Positions 1 through 7,058 of a stretch of DNA of 35,229 nucleotides are shown here, piece by piece. Every line of letters begins with the position of its first letter. Positions within the stretch are counted from its first letter, which is position 1. Position numbers and translations under genes: made by a program. Where the stretch lies: assembly GCA_050299695.1 (NCBI GenBank), contig JBNKWI010000029.1, forward strand, positions 1 to 35,229, given 5' to 3'. The DNA comes from Ovoidimarina sp050299695. GTDB lineage: Bacteria; Pseudomonadota; Alphaproteobacteria; Rhodobacterales; Rhodobacteraceae. Below the pieces are notes generated by a model that was given only the letters and a program-made list of their open reading frames with translations, had not been told where the DNA came from and did not search any database.

Positions 1-110
1 GTCGGCGAGGGGTCGGTCCAGCTCGACTTGGTGCCGACGGTGCAGTAGTTGACCAGCAGCCGCAGCCCGCGAAAGACGTCGCTGCCGCGCTGCTGCGCCA
101 CGGCGGCCCA
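1..110 (-). other. Misfit left edge; possible fragment of an unrelated minus-strand ORF
   Basis: The alpha-2-macroglobulin reading frame has a TAG at 46-48, and residues encoded before about 110 do not resemble that family. On the minus strand one frame is open from about 132 to the window edge and reads like a plausible protein, including VFRGLRLLVNYCTVGTKSSW, with G or C at nearly all third positions. I do not recognise the family. It may be the end of another gene brought in by a rearrangement, or a chimeric contig end. The stretch is too short to decide. Confidence 0.3.
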
Positions 111-1185
111 CGCCTTGGTCACGGCCATCGACACGCTGCGCAACCAGGTCGCCTATGCCTCCGATTTTGACGAGGGCGGCGAGGATCTTGCCTATGCGCT
201 CCTCGTCCTCGCCCGCGAGGGCGCGGCGGCGATCGGCGATCTGCGCTACTATGCCGACCAGAAGGCCGACTCCTTCTCCACGCCCTTGGCCCAGGCCCAG
301 CTCGGCGCCGCGCTCGCTTCCTATGGCGATCCGACAAGGGCCGAGGCGATGTTCGGCCGCGCGGCGCGCCGCCTCGCATCGGCGACCGGGACGGAACCGC
401 CCGTGTGGCGCGCGGACTACGGCACGCGGCTGCGCGATGCCGCGGGCGTCCTGACGCTTGCCGCGGAGGCCGGTTCCGCCGCCGTGGACCGCGACCTCCT
501 CGCCGCCCGCGTCGCCGGGCCCCGGAGCAACGCTCTCTCGACCCAGGAACAGGTCTGGTCGCTCCTTGCCGCGCACGCGCTGATCGGCGCGAACCGCACC
601 GACGGCATCACCCGCGACGGGGTGCCGATGGAAATCCCGGTGGTGCGGATCGGCGCGGGCGGCGGCCGCCAGATCTTCGCAAACGGCACGGCGCAGGACA
701 CGGTGCTGACGCTGACCACCTATGGCGTCTCCGCGACGCCCGAGCCTGCCGGTGGCGACGGCTACCGGATCGAGCGCGCCTACTACACGCTCGACGGCCA
801 GCCCGCCGCGCCCGAGACCGTAACCATCGGCACCCGGCTCGTCACGGTGCTGACCGTGACCCCCGTCGTCACCGGCGGCGGGCGGCTGATGGTCGACGAT
901 CCGCTTCCCGCCGGGTTCGAGATCGACAACCCGAACCTCCTTCGGGCCGGGGATATCGGCACACTCGACTGGCTCGAGACCGCTGAGACCTCGTCGAGCG
1001 AGTTCCGGCAGGACCGCTTCCTCGCTGCCGTCGACTGGCAATCCGGCAACGCGTTCCGGCTCGCCTACATGGTGCGCGCGGTCTCGCCGGGGAGCTTCCA
1101 CGCGCCCGCCGCCAGCGTCGTGGACATGTACCGGCCGCAGTTCCGCGCGCGGACCGCGACCGGCAAGGTCACCGTCACCGAATGA
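49..1185 (+). CDS. Alpha-2-macroglobulin family protein, C-terminal part (5' end missing or disrupted)
   Basis: Bacterial alpha-2-macroglobulins (YfhM/MagD type) are large periplasmic or lipid-anchored protease traps of about 1,500-1,800 residues; only the last ~360 are present. Family-like sequence starts near position 110 (TLRNQVAYASDFDEGGED) and runs through the helical thioester-domain region into the C-terminal receptor-like beta domain, ending in FRARTATGKVTVTE. The stop overlaps the ATG of pbpC (ATGA at 1182-1185). Pairing with PBP1C is the usual arrangement and supports a role in protecting the cell wall or envelope from attacking proteases during peptidoglycan repair. The first codons are not family-like and a stop lies at 46-48, so 49 is only where the frame opens. 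A frameshift, a deletion or an assembly junction near 105-115 would explain it. Family identity is secure; integrity is not. Confidence 0.8.
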   Translation: MTSSRSPRKTSLPRCCATAAHALVTAIDTLRNQVAYASDFDEGGEDLAYALLVLAREGAAAIGDLRYYADQKADSFSTPLAQAQLGAALASYGDPTRAEAMFGRAARRLASATGTEPPVWRADYGTRLRDAAGVLTLAAEAGSAAVDRDLLAARVAGPRSNALSTQEQVWSLLAAHALIGANRTDGITRDGVPMEIPVVRIGAGGGRQIFANGTAQDTVLTLTTYGVSATPEPAGGDGYRIERAYYTLDGQPAAPETVTIGTRLVTVLTVTPVVTGGGRLMVDDPLPAGFEIDNPNLLRAGDIGTLDWLETAETSSSEFRQDRFLAAVDWQSGNAFRLAYMVRAVSPGSFHAPAASVVDMYRPQFRARTATGKVTVTE

Positions 1186-3221
1186 GGTGTTCGACCACCC
1201 TCTTCGCCGCCGCGGCCGCGCTGTTCCTTACCGGCGCGGCGCGCGACGGTTTCGACACCTGGGTAGACCACACCGTACTGCCGCCGCTCACGGTCGCGAG
1301 TTCGGTCGAGGTCCTGGCGCGCGACGGCCAGCTTCTGCGCGCCTACACGGTCGATGACGGGCGCTGGCGGCTGGCCCTGGCGCCCGGGGCGGTGGATCCG
1401 GGGTTCATCGGGATGCTCATCGCCTATGAGGACAAGCGGTTCCTCAGCCACGCGGGCGTCGATCCGCGGGCGGCGCTCCGCGCGGCCGGGCAGGCGCTGG
1501 GCGGCGGAAGGATCGTCTCCGGCGGCTCGACCCTAACGATGCAGGTCGCGCGGCTGATCGAGGACGGCCCGACAGGCTCCTGGCGCGGCAAGCTCCGGCA
1601 GACGCGGGTCGCGCTGGCGCTCGAGCGGCGGCTGACGAAGCGGGAGATCCTCGGCCTCTACCTCGCGCGCGCGCCCTATGGTGGCAATCTAGAGGGGCTG
1701 CGCGCCGCGAGCCGGGCCTGGTTCGGCAAGGACCCCAAACGCCTGACCCCGGCCGAAGCCGCGCTCCTCGTGGCGCTGCCGCAATCGCCCGAGACCCGCA
1801 GACCCGACCGCGACCGCGCCGCCGCGACCGCAGCCCGCAACCGGGTGCTGGAGCGGATGGTCTCGGCGGGCGTGCTCGACGCCGAGACCGCCAATGCCGC
1901 GATGCGCGAGCCGGTACCGGCGGTCCGGCGCGACTTTCCCGCCATCGCGCCGCATCTGGCGGACCGGCTCACCGCCGAGACGCCGGGGGAAAGCGTGGTT
2001 CGGACCACCATCGACGCCGAGCTCCAGAGAAAGCTCGAGTGCCTCGCCGCGCGGGTGGCGGGCGAAGCCGGCGACCGGCTTTCCGTTGCGATCCTCGCCG
2101 CCGATCACCGGACCGGCGAGGTCTTGGCCTCGGTCGGCTCGGCCGGCTACCGCGGCGGCGAGCGCCAGGGCTATGTCGACATGACCCGCGCGCTGCGCTC
2201 GCCTGGATCGACGCTCAAGCCCTTCGTCTACGGGCTCGCCTTCGATCTCGGCCTCGCCCATCCCGAGACGCTCGTCGAGGACCGCCCAGTGGCCTTCGGA
2301 AGCTACGCCCCGCAGAATTTCGACGGCCGGTTTCGCGGGACCGTCACCCTACGCCGGGCGCTGCAACTCTCGCTCAACATCCCCGCCGTCGAACTGACCG
2401 ACGCGATCACCCCGGACCGGCTCACCGCCTACATGCGGGCGGCCGGGGCCGAGTTGGAAATCCCCGGGCAACGCCCCGGCCTGGCGGTGGCGCTGGGCGG
2501 GCTCGGCACCACGCTCGAGGGCCTGACGCAGCTTTATGCGGGGCTGGCCGAGGACGGGGCTGCGGTCGATCTCCACTATCGCGCCGACGACACGCGCGGA
2601 CCCCGACGCCAATTGATGCGTCGGGAATCCGCCTGGATGGTCAGCGACATTCTCGCCGGCATCGCGCCGCCCGTCGGGGCTCCGGCGGACCGGGTCGCCT
2701 ACAAGACCGGCACGTCCTACGGCCACCGCGACGCCTGGGCGATCGGCTTCGACGGACGCCACGTGATCGGCATCTGGATCGGTCGCCCCGACGGCACGCC
2801 GGTGCCGGGCGCCTTCGGCGCCGCGCTCGCCGCCCCGGTGCTGTTCGAGGCTTTCACCCGGCTCAAGCCGCAAGTCGACCGACTACCGCCTCCGCCCCCC
2901 GGCACGGTCATCGCCGCCACCGCCCAACTGCCCCAGCCGCTGCAACACCTGCGCGGCCGCGACGCCCTGTTCCGCCCCGACCCGGATGCGCCCTCGGTCG
3001 CGTTTCCGCCCGACGGCGCGGTGCTGAGCGGCGGCGGACCGATGGTGCTGAAAGTCCGCGACGGCATTGCCCCCTTCACCTGGCTCGCCGATGGCCGTCC
3101 GCTCGCCACCGGTGAGCGCGAGCGCGAGGTGCAGGTGGACCTGCCCGGCGCGGGCTTCGTCATGCTCTCGGTTGTCGATGCGCGCGGCCGCTCCGCCCGG
3201 GCGCATGTCCGCATCGAGTGA
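1182..3221 (+). CDS. pbpC: Penicillin-binding protein 1C (bifunctional transglycosylase/transpeptidase)
   Basis: This is a class A PBP of 679 residues, anchored by an N-terminal hydrophobic segment (about residues 7-20) and acting in the periplasm. The glycosyltransferase domain shows its signature motifs: the catalytic Glu in EDKRF (83-87), GGSTLTMQ (114-121) and RRLTKREILGLYL (149-161). The transpeptidase domain has the SxxK motif STLK (Ser343, Lys346), SLN (397-399) and KTGTS (508-512). A C-terminal beta domain (about 590-679) matches the BiPBP_C module typical of PBP1C and absent from PBP1A/1B. The ATG overlaps the alpha-2-macroglobulin stop, so translation is probably coupled; the two genes are commonly paired in proteobacteria. 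All catalytic residues are present. PBP1C is usually non-essential and assigned to wall repair; that role is inferred from the family. Confidence 0.95.
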   Translation: MRCSTTLFAAAAALFLTGAARDGFDTWVDHTVLPPLTVASSVEVLARDGQLLRAYTVDDGRWRLALAPGAVDPGFIGMLIAYEDKRFLSHAGVDPRAALRAAGQALGGGRIVSGGSTLTMQVARLIEDGPTGSWRGKLRQTRVALALERRLTKREILGLYLARAPYGGNLEGLRAASRAWFGKDPKRLTPAEAALLVALPQSPETRRPDRDRAAATAARNRVLERMVSAGVLDAETANAAMREPVPAVRRDFPAIAPHLADRLTAETPGESVVRTTIDAELQRKLECLAARVAGEAGDRLSVAILAADHRTGEVLASVGSAGYRGGERQGYVDMTRALRSPGSTLKPFVYGLAFDLGLAHPETLVEDRPVAFGSYAPQNFDGRFRGTVTLRRALQLSLNIPAVELTDAITPDRLTAYMRAAGAELEIPGQRPGLAVALGGLGTTLEGLTQLYAGLAEDGAAVDLHYRADDTRGPRRQLMRRESAWMVSDILAGIAPPVGAPADRVAYKTGTSYGHRDAWAIGFDGRHVIGIWIGRPDGTPVPGAFGAALAAPVLFEAFTRLKPQVDRLPPPPPGTVIAATAQLPQPLQHLRGRDALFRPDPDAPSVAFPPDGAVLSGGGPMVLKVRDGIAPFTWLADGRPLATGEREREVQVDLPGAGFVMLSVVDARGRSARAHVRIE

Positions 3222-3229
3222 GACCTTCA

Positions 3230-3733
3230 ATGCCCCGCCATGTCGCGCTCCTGAGGGCAATCAATGTGGGCGATACCGGAAAGCTGCCGATGGCGGACCT
3301 GCGGCAAATCTGCGCCGAAGCTGGGTTTGCGGATGTCGAAACCTATATCGCGAGCGGCAATGTCGTGTTCTCTGCCGAGGGCTCCGGCGATGCGGTCCGG
3401 ACAGCGCTCGAAGCCGGGCTGAAGCGGTTCTCCGGACGAGATATCCGGGTTTTCACCCGGACCGCCACGGAACTGCGTGCGATCGTCGATGAGAATCCGT
3501 TTCCGGAATTGCCGGGCAACCGCGTTGCGGTGCTGTTTCTCGACACCGCACCAGAACCGAGTCTCCCGATGCCCGGGCAGGCGGACGAGATCATCAGACC
3601 AGGACGCCGTGAGTTGTTCGTCTACTATCCCGACGGCCAGGGAAACTCGAAGCTCCGGGTTCCCAGCATCCACACGGCGCGGAACATGAACACGGTGGTG
3701 AAACTCGCCGCGCTCGCCGAACGGAAGACATGA
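3230..3733 (+). CDS. DUF1697 family protein
   Basis: This small cytosolic protein of 167 residues begins with the family hallmark RHVALLRAINVGDTGKLPMADL and continues with ETYIASGNVVF, both diagnostic of DUF1697. A conserved C-terminal segment reads SIHTARNMNTVVKLAAL, where TARN..TV.KL is again typical. The biochemical function of the family is unknown. I chose the ATG at 3230, which starts directly before the conserved motif; a GTG at 3218 is in frame but would overlap the pbpC stop and add only four residues. It lies 8 bases after pbpC and could be read through from it, although no functional link is evident. A perfect hairpin follows immediately after the stop. Confidence 0.88.
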   Translation: MPRHVALLRAINVGDTGKLPMADLRQICAEAGFADVETYIASGNVVFSAEGSGDAVRTALEAGLKRFSGRDIRVFTRTATELRAIVDENPFPELPGNRVAVLFLDTAPEPSLPMPGQADEIIRPGRRELFVYYPDGQGNSKLRVPSIHTARNMNTVVKLAALAERKT

Positions 3734-3736
3734 AAT

Positions 3737-3760
3737 GGGCCGCCGGCGCTCCGGCGGCCC
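3737..3760. terminator. Bidirectional terminator hairpin between convergent genes
   Basis: GGGCCGCCGG at 3737-3746 and CCGGCGGCCC at 3751-3760 form a perfect 10-bp stem with a CGCT loop. It is followed by TTGTTCC on the plus strand and ATTTCATG on the minus strand. It lies between the DUF1697 gene and the convergent cytochrome gene and can serve both. The U-tract is short, as is common in GC-rich alphaproteobacteria. Confidence 0.75.
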
Positions 3761-3779
3761 TTGTTCCGGTTCGGAAGGA

Positions 3780-4217
3780 TCAGCTCTCGGGCGAGAGCGA
3801 CACGAGATAGGCCCAAATATTCGCCGCGTCGTCTTCGTCGCGCAGCTTGAACGACATGCCCGAACGGGCCGAACTGTCGCCGAGATAGTCGCGCAGGTAG
3901 GCGGTCGGGTCCTGAAGGTACTTCGCGAACTCTTCCTCGTTCCAGACGAGACCCTTCTCGCCGGCGGCGACGATGGACTCCTTGTAACGGAAGCCTTCGA
4001 CCGTGCCCGCTGTGCGGCCCGCCACGCCATAGAGGTTCGGGCCCGATTTGCCCTTTCCGGCCAGTGTCTCGCCCTCGTCGTTGATCACGGCGTGGCAGCT
4101 CTGGCACTTGCGGAATTCCTTTTCGCCCTCGGCGGCGTCGCCGGAGGCGTGCGAGGCGGCGAAGGCCGGCGCGGCTAGCAACGCTCCCGCGAAGGCGAGG
4201 ATGGAGGCTTTGCTCAT
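3780..4217 (-). CDS. cycA: Cytochrome c2/c550, periplasmic electron carrier
   Basis: This soluble class I c-type cytochrome has 145 residues. A Sec signal peptide (MSKASILAFAGALLAAPAFA) ends with an AFA cleavage site at about residue 20. Haem is attached at CQSCH (Cys38, Cys41; His42 is the fifth ligand), and Met121 in SGMSFKL is the expected sixth ligand. The sequence KSGPNLYGVAGRTAGT and the insert DPTAYLRDYLGD are typical of the large cytochrome c2/c550 of Rhodobacter and Paracoccus, which carries electrons between the bc1 complex and terminal oxidases or, in phototrophs, the reaction centre. I chose the ATG at 4217 because it begins the signal peptide and is preceded by AGGGAGAGA. The gene is divergent from idi across 251 bases with no other recognisable gene. 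The symbol is by analogy; cycA and cyc2 are used variably. Confidence 0.9.
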   Translation of the reverse strand: MSKASILAFAGALLAAPAFAASHASGDAAEGEKEFRKCQSCHAVINDEGETLAGKGKSGPNLYGVAGRTAGTVEGFRYKESIVAAGEKGLVWNEEEFAKYLQDPTAYLRDYLGDSSARSGMSFKLRDEDDAANIWAYLVSLSPES

Positions 4218-4468
4218 TGGGTCTCTCCCTTGATAACCATCTGCGAATCCAAAGCGCCCGCAGCCAAGGTATAGCGCACGCCTCGATCGTCTGCCGCCCG
4301 GCGCGGACGGCAATCCCTTTGAGACACGGATTCCGGAAGTTATTCAATATCACCTTCAGTATGAGAGACCGCCCAGGCATGTCGGCCCTGGCCGAAGCTT
4401 GCCCTCGACTGCCGGATCGCCCAAGAGGAACCTGCCACTCCGCCATCGGCGCCCGAACGGACTACCAA

Positions 4469-4999
4469 ATGACCGACCTGATTCCAGCCTGGATCGACGG
4501 CGCCCTCAGTGGCGTCGAAAAGCTCGAGGTGCATCGCCGCGGTCTCCGGCACAAGGCGGTCTCCGTGTTCGTGATGCTGGGGAGCGAGGTGCTGATCCAG
4601 CGCCGGGCGCTGTCAAAGTACCATACGCCAGGGCTCTGGGCGAATTCCTGCTGCACGCATCCGCTCTGGAACGAGGCACCGCGCGATTGCGCGCTTCGCC
4701 GCCTGCGCGAGGAGTTGGGGATCGACGGCCTCGATCCCCGGCCGCGCGACCGGGTCGAGTACCGGGCCGAGGTCGGCAGTGGCATGGTCGAGCATGAGGT
4801 CGTCGATCTTTTCCTGGCGGCAGCCACCGAAGGTCTGACTATTGCGCCCAACCCGGCGGAAGTCATGGACATCGCTTGGGTCGATCTGCGCGCCCTCGCC
4901 CGGGATGCGGAGATCCGCCCTGAACGCTACACCCCCTGGCTCCGCATCTACCTGGCCGAACACGGCGGGCGGATCTTCGGCGATCTCCTTGGGACCTAG
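4469..4999 (+). CDS. idi: Isopentenyl-diphosphate delta-isomerase, type I
   Basis: This Nudix-superfamily enzyme of 176 residues interconverts isopentenyl and dimethylallyl diphosphate for isoprenoids such as quinones, carotenoids or bacteriochlorophyll tails. Hallmarks are HKAVSVFV (28-35), QRRALSKYHTPGLWANSCCTHP (about 44-65, with the catalytic Cys62 and metal-binding His64) and the Nudix-like RRLREELGI (78-85). An acidic cluster, EVGSGMVEHEVVDLF, carries the catalytic Glu. The frame is open upstream to 4217, but family similarity starts at MTDLIPAWIDG, so the ATG at 4469 is used; no strong Shine-Dalgarno precedes it. Its TAG stop shares a CTAG tetranucleotide with the stop of prfH on the other strand. 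In photosynthetic relatives idi sits in the photosynthesis gene cluster; no such genes are seen here. Confidence 0.93.
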   Translation: MTDLIPAWIDGALSGVEKLEVHRRGLRHKAVSVFVMLGSEVLIQRRALSKYHTPGLWANSCCTHPLWNEAPRDCALRRLREELGIDGLDPRPRDRVEYRAEVGSGMVEHEVVDLFLAAATEGLTIAPNPAEVMDIAWVDLRALARDAEIRPERYTPWLRIYLAEHGGRIFGDLLGT

Positions 5000-5628
5000 T
5001 TCCGGGCCTCGTGAAAGGACGGCCCCTCGAAGACCCGCACCGGCTTCCCGCGCTGGAGCCCGAGGTGCAGGCGTCGAGTGTCGGACCGTTCGGCAAGGCG
5101 CTGCGCCTCGGCGTCCTGAGCCGCGAGGATCCCGAGCCGTGCGAGCGCCAGGCTCCGGTTGCGGTGCTGCGATCGGCTGTCGCGGACGACGCACTGATAG
5201 AGCCGTCCGTCGGGGGCCTGCCACTGTGCCCGGATCGCCGAAGAGGTCTTGTTCTGGTGCTGTCCGCCCGGTCCGCCCGCGCGGATCGCCTGCATCGTGA
5301 CTTCCCCCGGCGGGATCCGGACAGCATGCGCGGATTGCCGCAGCAGAAACAGCTCGACAAACCAATTCTTGCGCCGGTGCCCAGGCCGAAGCGTGCTCTG
5401 ACATCGCCAGAGGATCGCGCCGGTCCAGGCAGAGGCGAGCGCCCCGGCGCCGTCGCCGGTCAGGACCACGACCGCCGAGGCGGGGCCGTCGCGCCCCGGA
5501 GCCTCTCTGATGTCGATCTCGACATTGGCCCTGGCCGCGTCCTCTCGGAGGCGGTCGAGCACATGCGCCACGGCCTGCCGGCATTCGCCGGGCCCGTTGC
5601 CGCTCGATACCAGAAGCGAAACGCTCAT
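4996..5628 (-). CDS. prfH: Peptide chain release factor homologue PrfH (rescue of damaged ribosomes)
   Basis: This 210-residue protein carries the class I release-factor catalytic core AIRAGGPGGQHQNKTSS (about 114-130) with the universal GGQ (121-123) that triggers peptidyl-tRNA hydrolysis, followed by a basic segment (DSRSQHRNRSLALARL). It is far shorter than RF1/RF2 (~360 residues) and lacks their full codon-recognition architecture, matching PrfH. The ATG overlaps the rtcB stop (ATGA), so the two are translationally coupled. In this linked family, PrfH releases the nascent chain from ribosomes whose 16S rRNA is cut in the decoding centre, and the partner RtcB re-ligates the rRNA. That role is established for the family and inferred here from the GGQ and the gene pairing. 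The stop TAG shares its bases with the idi stop on the other strand. Confidence 0.93.
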   Translation of the reverse strand: MSVSLLVSSGNGPGECRQAVAHVLDRLREDAARANVEIDIREAPGRDGPASAVVVLTGDGAGALASAWTGAILWRCQSTLRPGHRRKNWFVELFLLRQSAHAVRIPPGEVTMQAIRAGGPGGQHQNKTSSAIRAQWQAPDGRLYQCVVRDSRSQHRNRSLALARLGILAAQDAEAQRLAERSDTRRLHLGLQRGKPVRVFEGPSFHEARN

Positions 5629-6737
5629 CGCCGCGCCCCCGTCTTCCAGGTCAGGACTGGCGCAAGCGTGGCCGCGCGCCGGGCGAGGCCGAACGCCTCG
5701 AGATCCTCCGCCACGCGGGTGGCGGGCTTGTAGGCGCTGCCCGCCTCCTCGATCAGGAGATCGCGGTCGGCGCATACGATCTGCCCGCCGAACCGGTTCC
5801 GTCTCATCGCGTCCAGTTCGGACCGGTGCCTGCGGATCCGCCCGTGCATCGCCGACCGGTCGTAACGTCGCCCCGCGCCGTGCGAGAGCGACCACAGCGC
5901 CTCGGCGCCCGGCTCGGCCGCGAGTAGGAAACTCAGGTCGTCGCGCGATCCTGCCAGCGGCGCGCGCCCTGCATCCGGGGCCGCGGCACCCTTCCGGTGC
6001 AGCCACCCGCCCCCGACCCGCGTGGCGAGGTTGTGCGGCGCGTCACAAATCGGCTCCAGATCCGCTCTCAGCGCCTCGGCCGCCCGCAGCGCGATCATCC
6101 GGCGATTGAGCGCGGCCCAGCGAACCGCAACATCATGCAGTTCGAGGTAGTCGCGCCCTGCCTCGCTGTCTTCCGCGAACCCGTCCGCCCAGCGCGCTTC
6201 GAGCCGGGAAAAGATCCTGGCGCCCAGCGCCCGCGATCCGGAATGGACGAGGAGGCACAGATCGCCGGTCGCGAGATCTGCGGAGTCCGTCGCGGCCACT
6301 TCCTGAACCTCGCAAAAATGGTTGCCGCCGCCAATCGTGCCGAGCCCGGTCCCGGGCTTTCCGGCCAGGTCCGCCGCGTCCAGTGCCTCTTTGGCCGCGC
6401 TGGCCGCCATCGGTCCGTCGAGCGCCGACAGGCGGCGCACCGCCTTCTCGAGCTTCAGCTTGCGCCGCGGCAGCGACAGCCGGAACAGCGCCATGCCGCA
6501 GCCGATATCGGGCCCGACAAGTTGCGGGTAGAGCCGATCGGCCAGGAAGGCCGCGCCGACCGGGCCGTGTCGCCCCGGATGCAGATCCGGAAAGGCCGCG
6601 ACCCGGGCCATGCCCGGCCAGCCGGCCACGTGGTCGAGTTGATCCTCCGACCGGCCTTCGATCCAGGTCTCGGGAGAGTAGAATCTTGCGACGCGCGGAT
6701 ACGGCTCCGCCGCGACGCCGGATTGGGGAGTGCCCAT
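5625..6737 (-). CDS. rtcB: RNA ligase RtcB (PrfH-linked, RtcB2-type)
   Basis: This GTP- and Mn-dependent ligase of 370 residues joins RNA 2',3'-cyclic phosphate or 3'-phosphate ends to 5'-OH ends. The metal site is visible in VGPDIGCGMA (Asp77, Cys80), IGGGNHFCEV (Asn139, His140), VHSGSR (His165) and DAPHNL (His235). HRKGA lies at 247-251, and the guanylylated histidine sits in SHGAGR (His286). All key residues are intact. At ~370 residues it is shorter than the classical RtcB (~400-480), as expected for the RtcB2 group that travels with prfH. It is the first structural gene of a two-gene operon. The ATG at 6737 has only a weak ribosome-binding site, whereas a 14-codon ORF 85 bases upstream has a very good one. 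Substrate assignment to cleaved 16S rRNA is inference from the prfH linkage. Confidence 0.93.
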   Translation of the reverse strand: MGTPQSGVAAEPYPRVARFYSPETWIEGRSEDQLDHVAGWPGMARVAAFPDLHPGRHGPVGAAFLADRLYPQLVGPDIGCGMALFRLSLPRRKLKLEKAVRRLSALDGPMAASAAKEALDAADLAGKPGTGLGTIGGGNHFCEVQEVAATDSADLATGDLCLLVHSGSRALGARIFSRLEARWADGFAEDSEAGRDYLELHDVAVRWAALNRRMIALRAAEALRADLEPICDAPHNLATRVGGGWLHRKGAAAPDAGRAPLAGSRDDLSFLLAAEPGAEALWSLSHGAGRRYDRSAMHGRIRRHRSELDAMRRNRFGGQIVCADRDLLIEEAGSAYKPATRVAEDLEAFGLARRAATLAPVLTWKTGARR

Positions 6738-6988
6738 GGCTTCGTCTTTCGTCAGCGTTCGAGAGGCCGAGCGAACTCGGCGCGAACGGGCGCGCGAAGA
6801 GACGGGCCTTTCAGGCCGATGTCAGGAGTGGCTGCGCGCCCTCTGGAGGGGTGTGCGAACTGTCATGCGATGTCCCTCCTTCTGCTGATGGGCGTCGATA
6901 GACGCGCACCCCTAACGTACAGTTGCGTTCCCTGGAACAGGGTCCGGACAGGCCGGCCGCGAGCTGTGGCGCAAAAGACGCGCAAAGA
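6738..6988 (-). promoter_or_regulatory. rtcB-prfH upstream region with several inverted repeats
   Basis: This stretch between rtcB and the terminator of the next gene holds no structural gene. Besides the leader ORF it contains GCGTC-GATA-GACGC (6892-6905), CCCTG-GAA-CAGGG (6930-6942) and the palindrome GTCCGGAC (6942-6949). The first would fall just upstream of the leader ribosome-binding site; the latter two are placed like operators or transcribed stems near the promoter. No convincing -35/-10 pair or sigma-54 -24/-12 element could be picked by eye, and no RtcR-type activator gene is adjacent. Confidence 0.4.
6822..6866 (-). CDS. Candidate 14-residue leader peptide upstream of rtcB
   Basis: The minus strand reads AAGGAGGGACATCGC then ATG, a near-ideal Shine-Dalgarno with 8-nt spacing, followed by 14 codons (MTVRTPLQRARSHS) and TGA. 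The ORF is in the same frame as rtcB (offset 129 nt), and the codons between the TGA and the rtcB ATG are otherwise open. After the stop comes GGCCT-GAA-AGGCC (6805-6817), a small perfect hairpin. It may be a leader peptide controlling rtcB-prfH, the remnant of an N-terminal extension broken by the TGA, or a chance ORF. The quality of the ribosome-binding site is the main argument for translation. Peptide function is unknown. Confidence 0.4.
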   Translation of the reverse strand: MTVRTPLQRARSHS

Positions 6989-7018
6989 AAAGGCCCCCCG
7001 ATTGATCGGGGAGCCTTT
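6989..7018 (-). terminator. Strong intrinsic terminator after the small secreted-protein gene
   Basis: On the minus strand AAAGGCTCCCCGAT and ATCGGGGGGCCTTT form a 14-bp stem (one G-T wobble) closed by a CA dinucleotide, ending in TTTTC. It lies 40 bases past the stop of the gene at 7059-7373. It separates that gene from the rtcB-prfH operon transcribed in the same direction, so the operon must have its own promoter between here and 6866. The AAA/TTT ends make it potentially active in both directions. Confidence 0.85.
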
Positions 7019-7058
7019 GTCCGGCCGAGGTAATGGAGCCCGGGCCGTCCCGGCTGGC

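Noticed and set aside
4230..4243. TTGAT-N4-ATCTG, a partial FnrL-like site near cytochrome c2
   Set aside because: Only 8 of 10 consensus positions match and it lies 13 bases from the start codon, too close for the normal activator position.
4218..4468. Possible PpsR/CrtJ sites (TGT-N12-ACA) between cytochrome c2 and idi
   Set aside because: None found by eye; no photosynthesis genes are present in the window to support such control.
6738..6988. Sigma-54 promoter and RtcR-type control of rtcB
   Set aside because: No TGGCAC-N5-TTGC-like element was found on the minus strand and no rtcR gene is adjacent.
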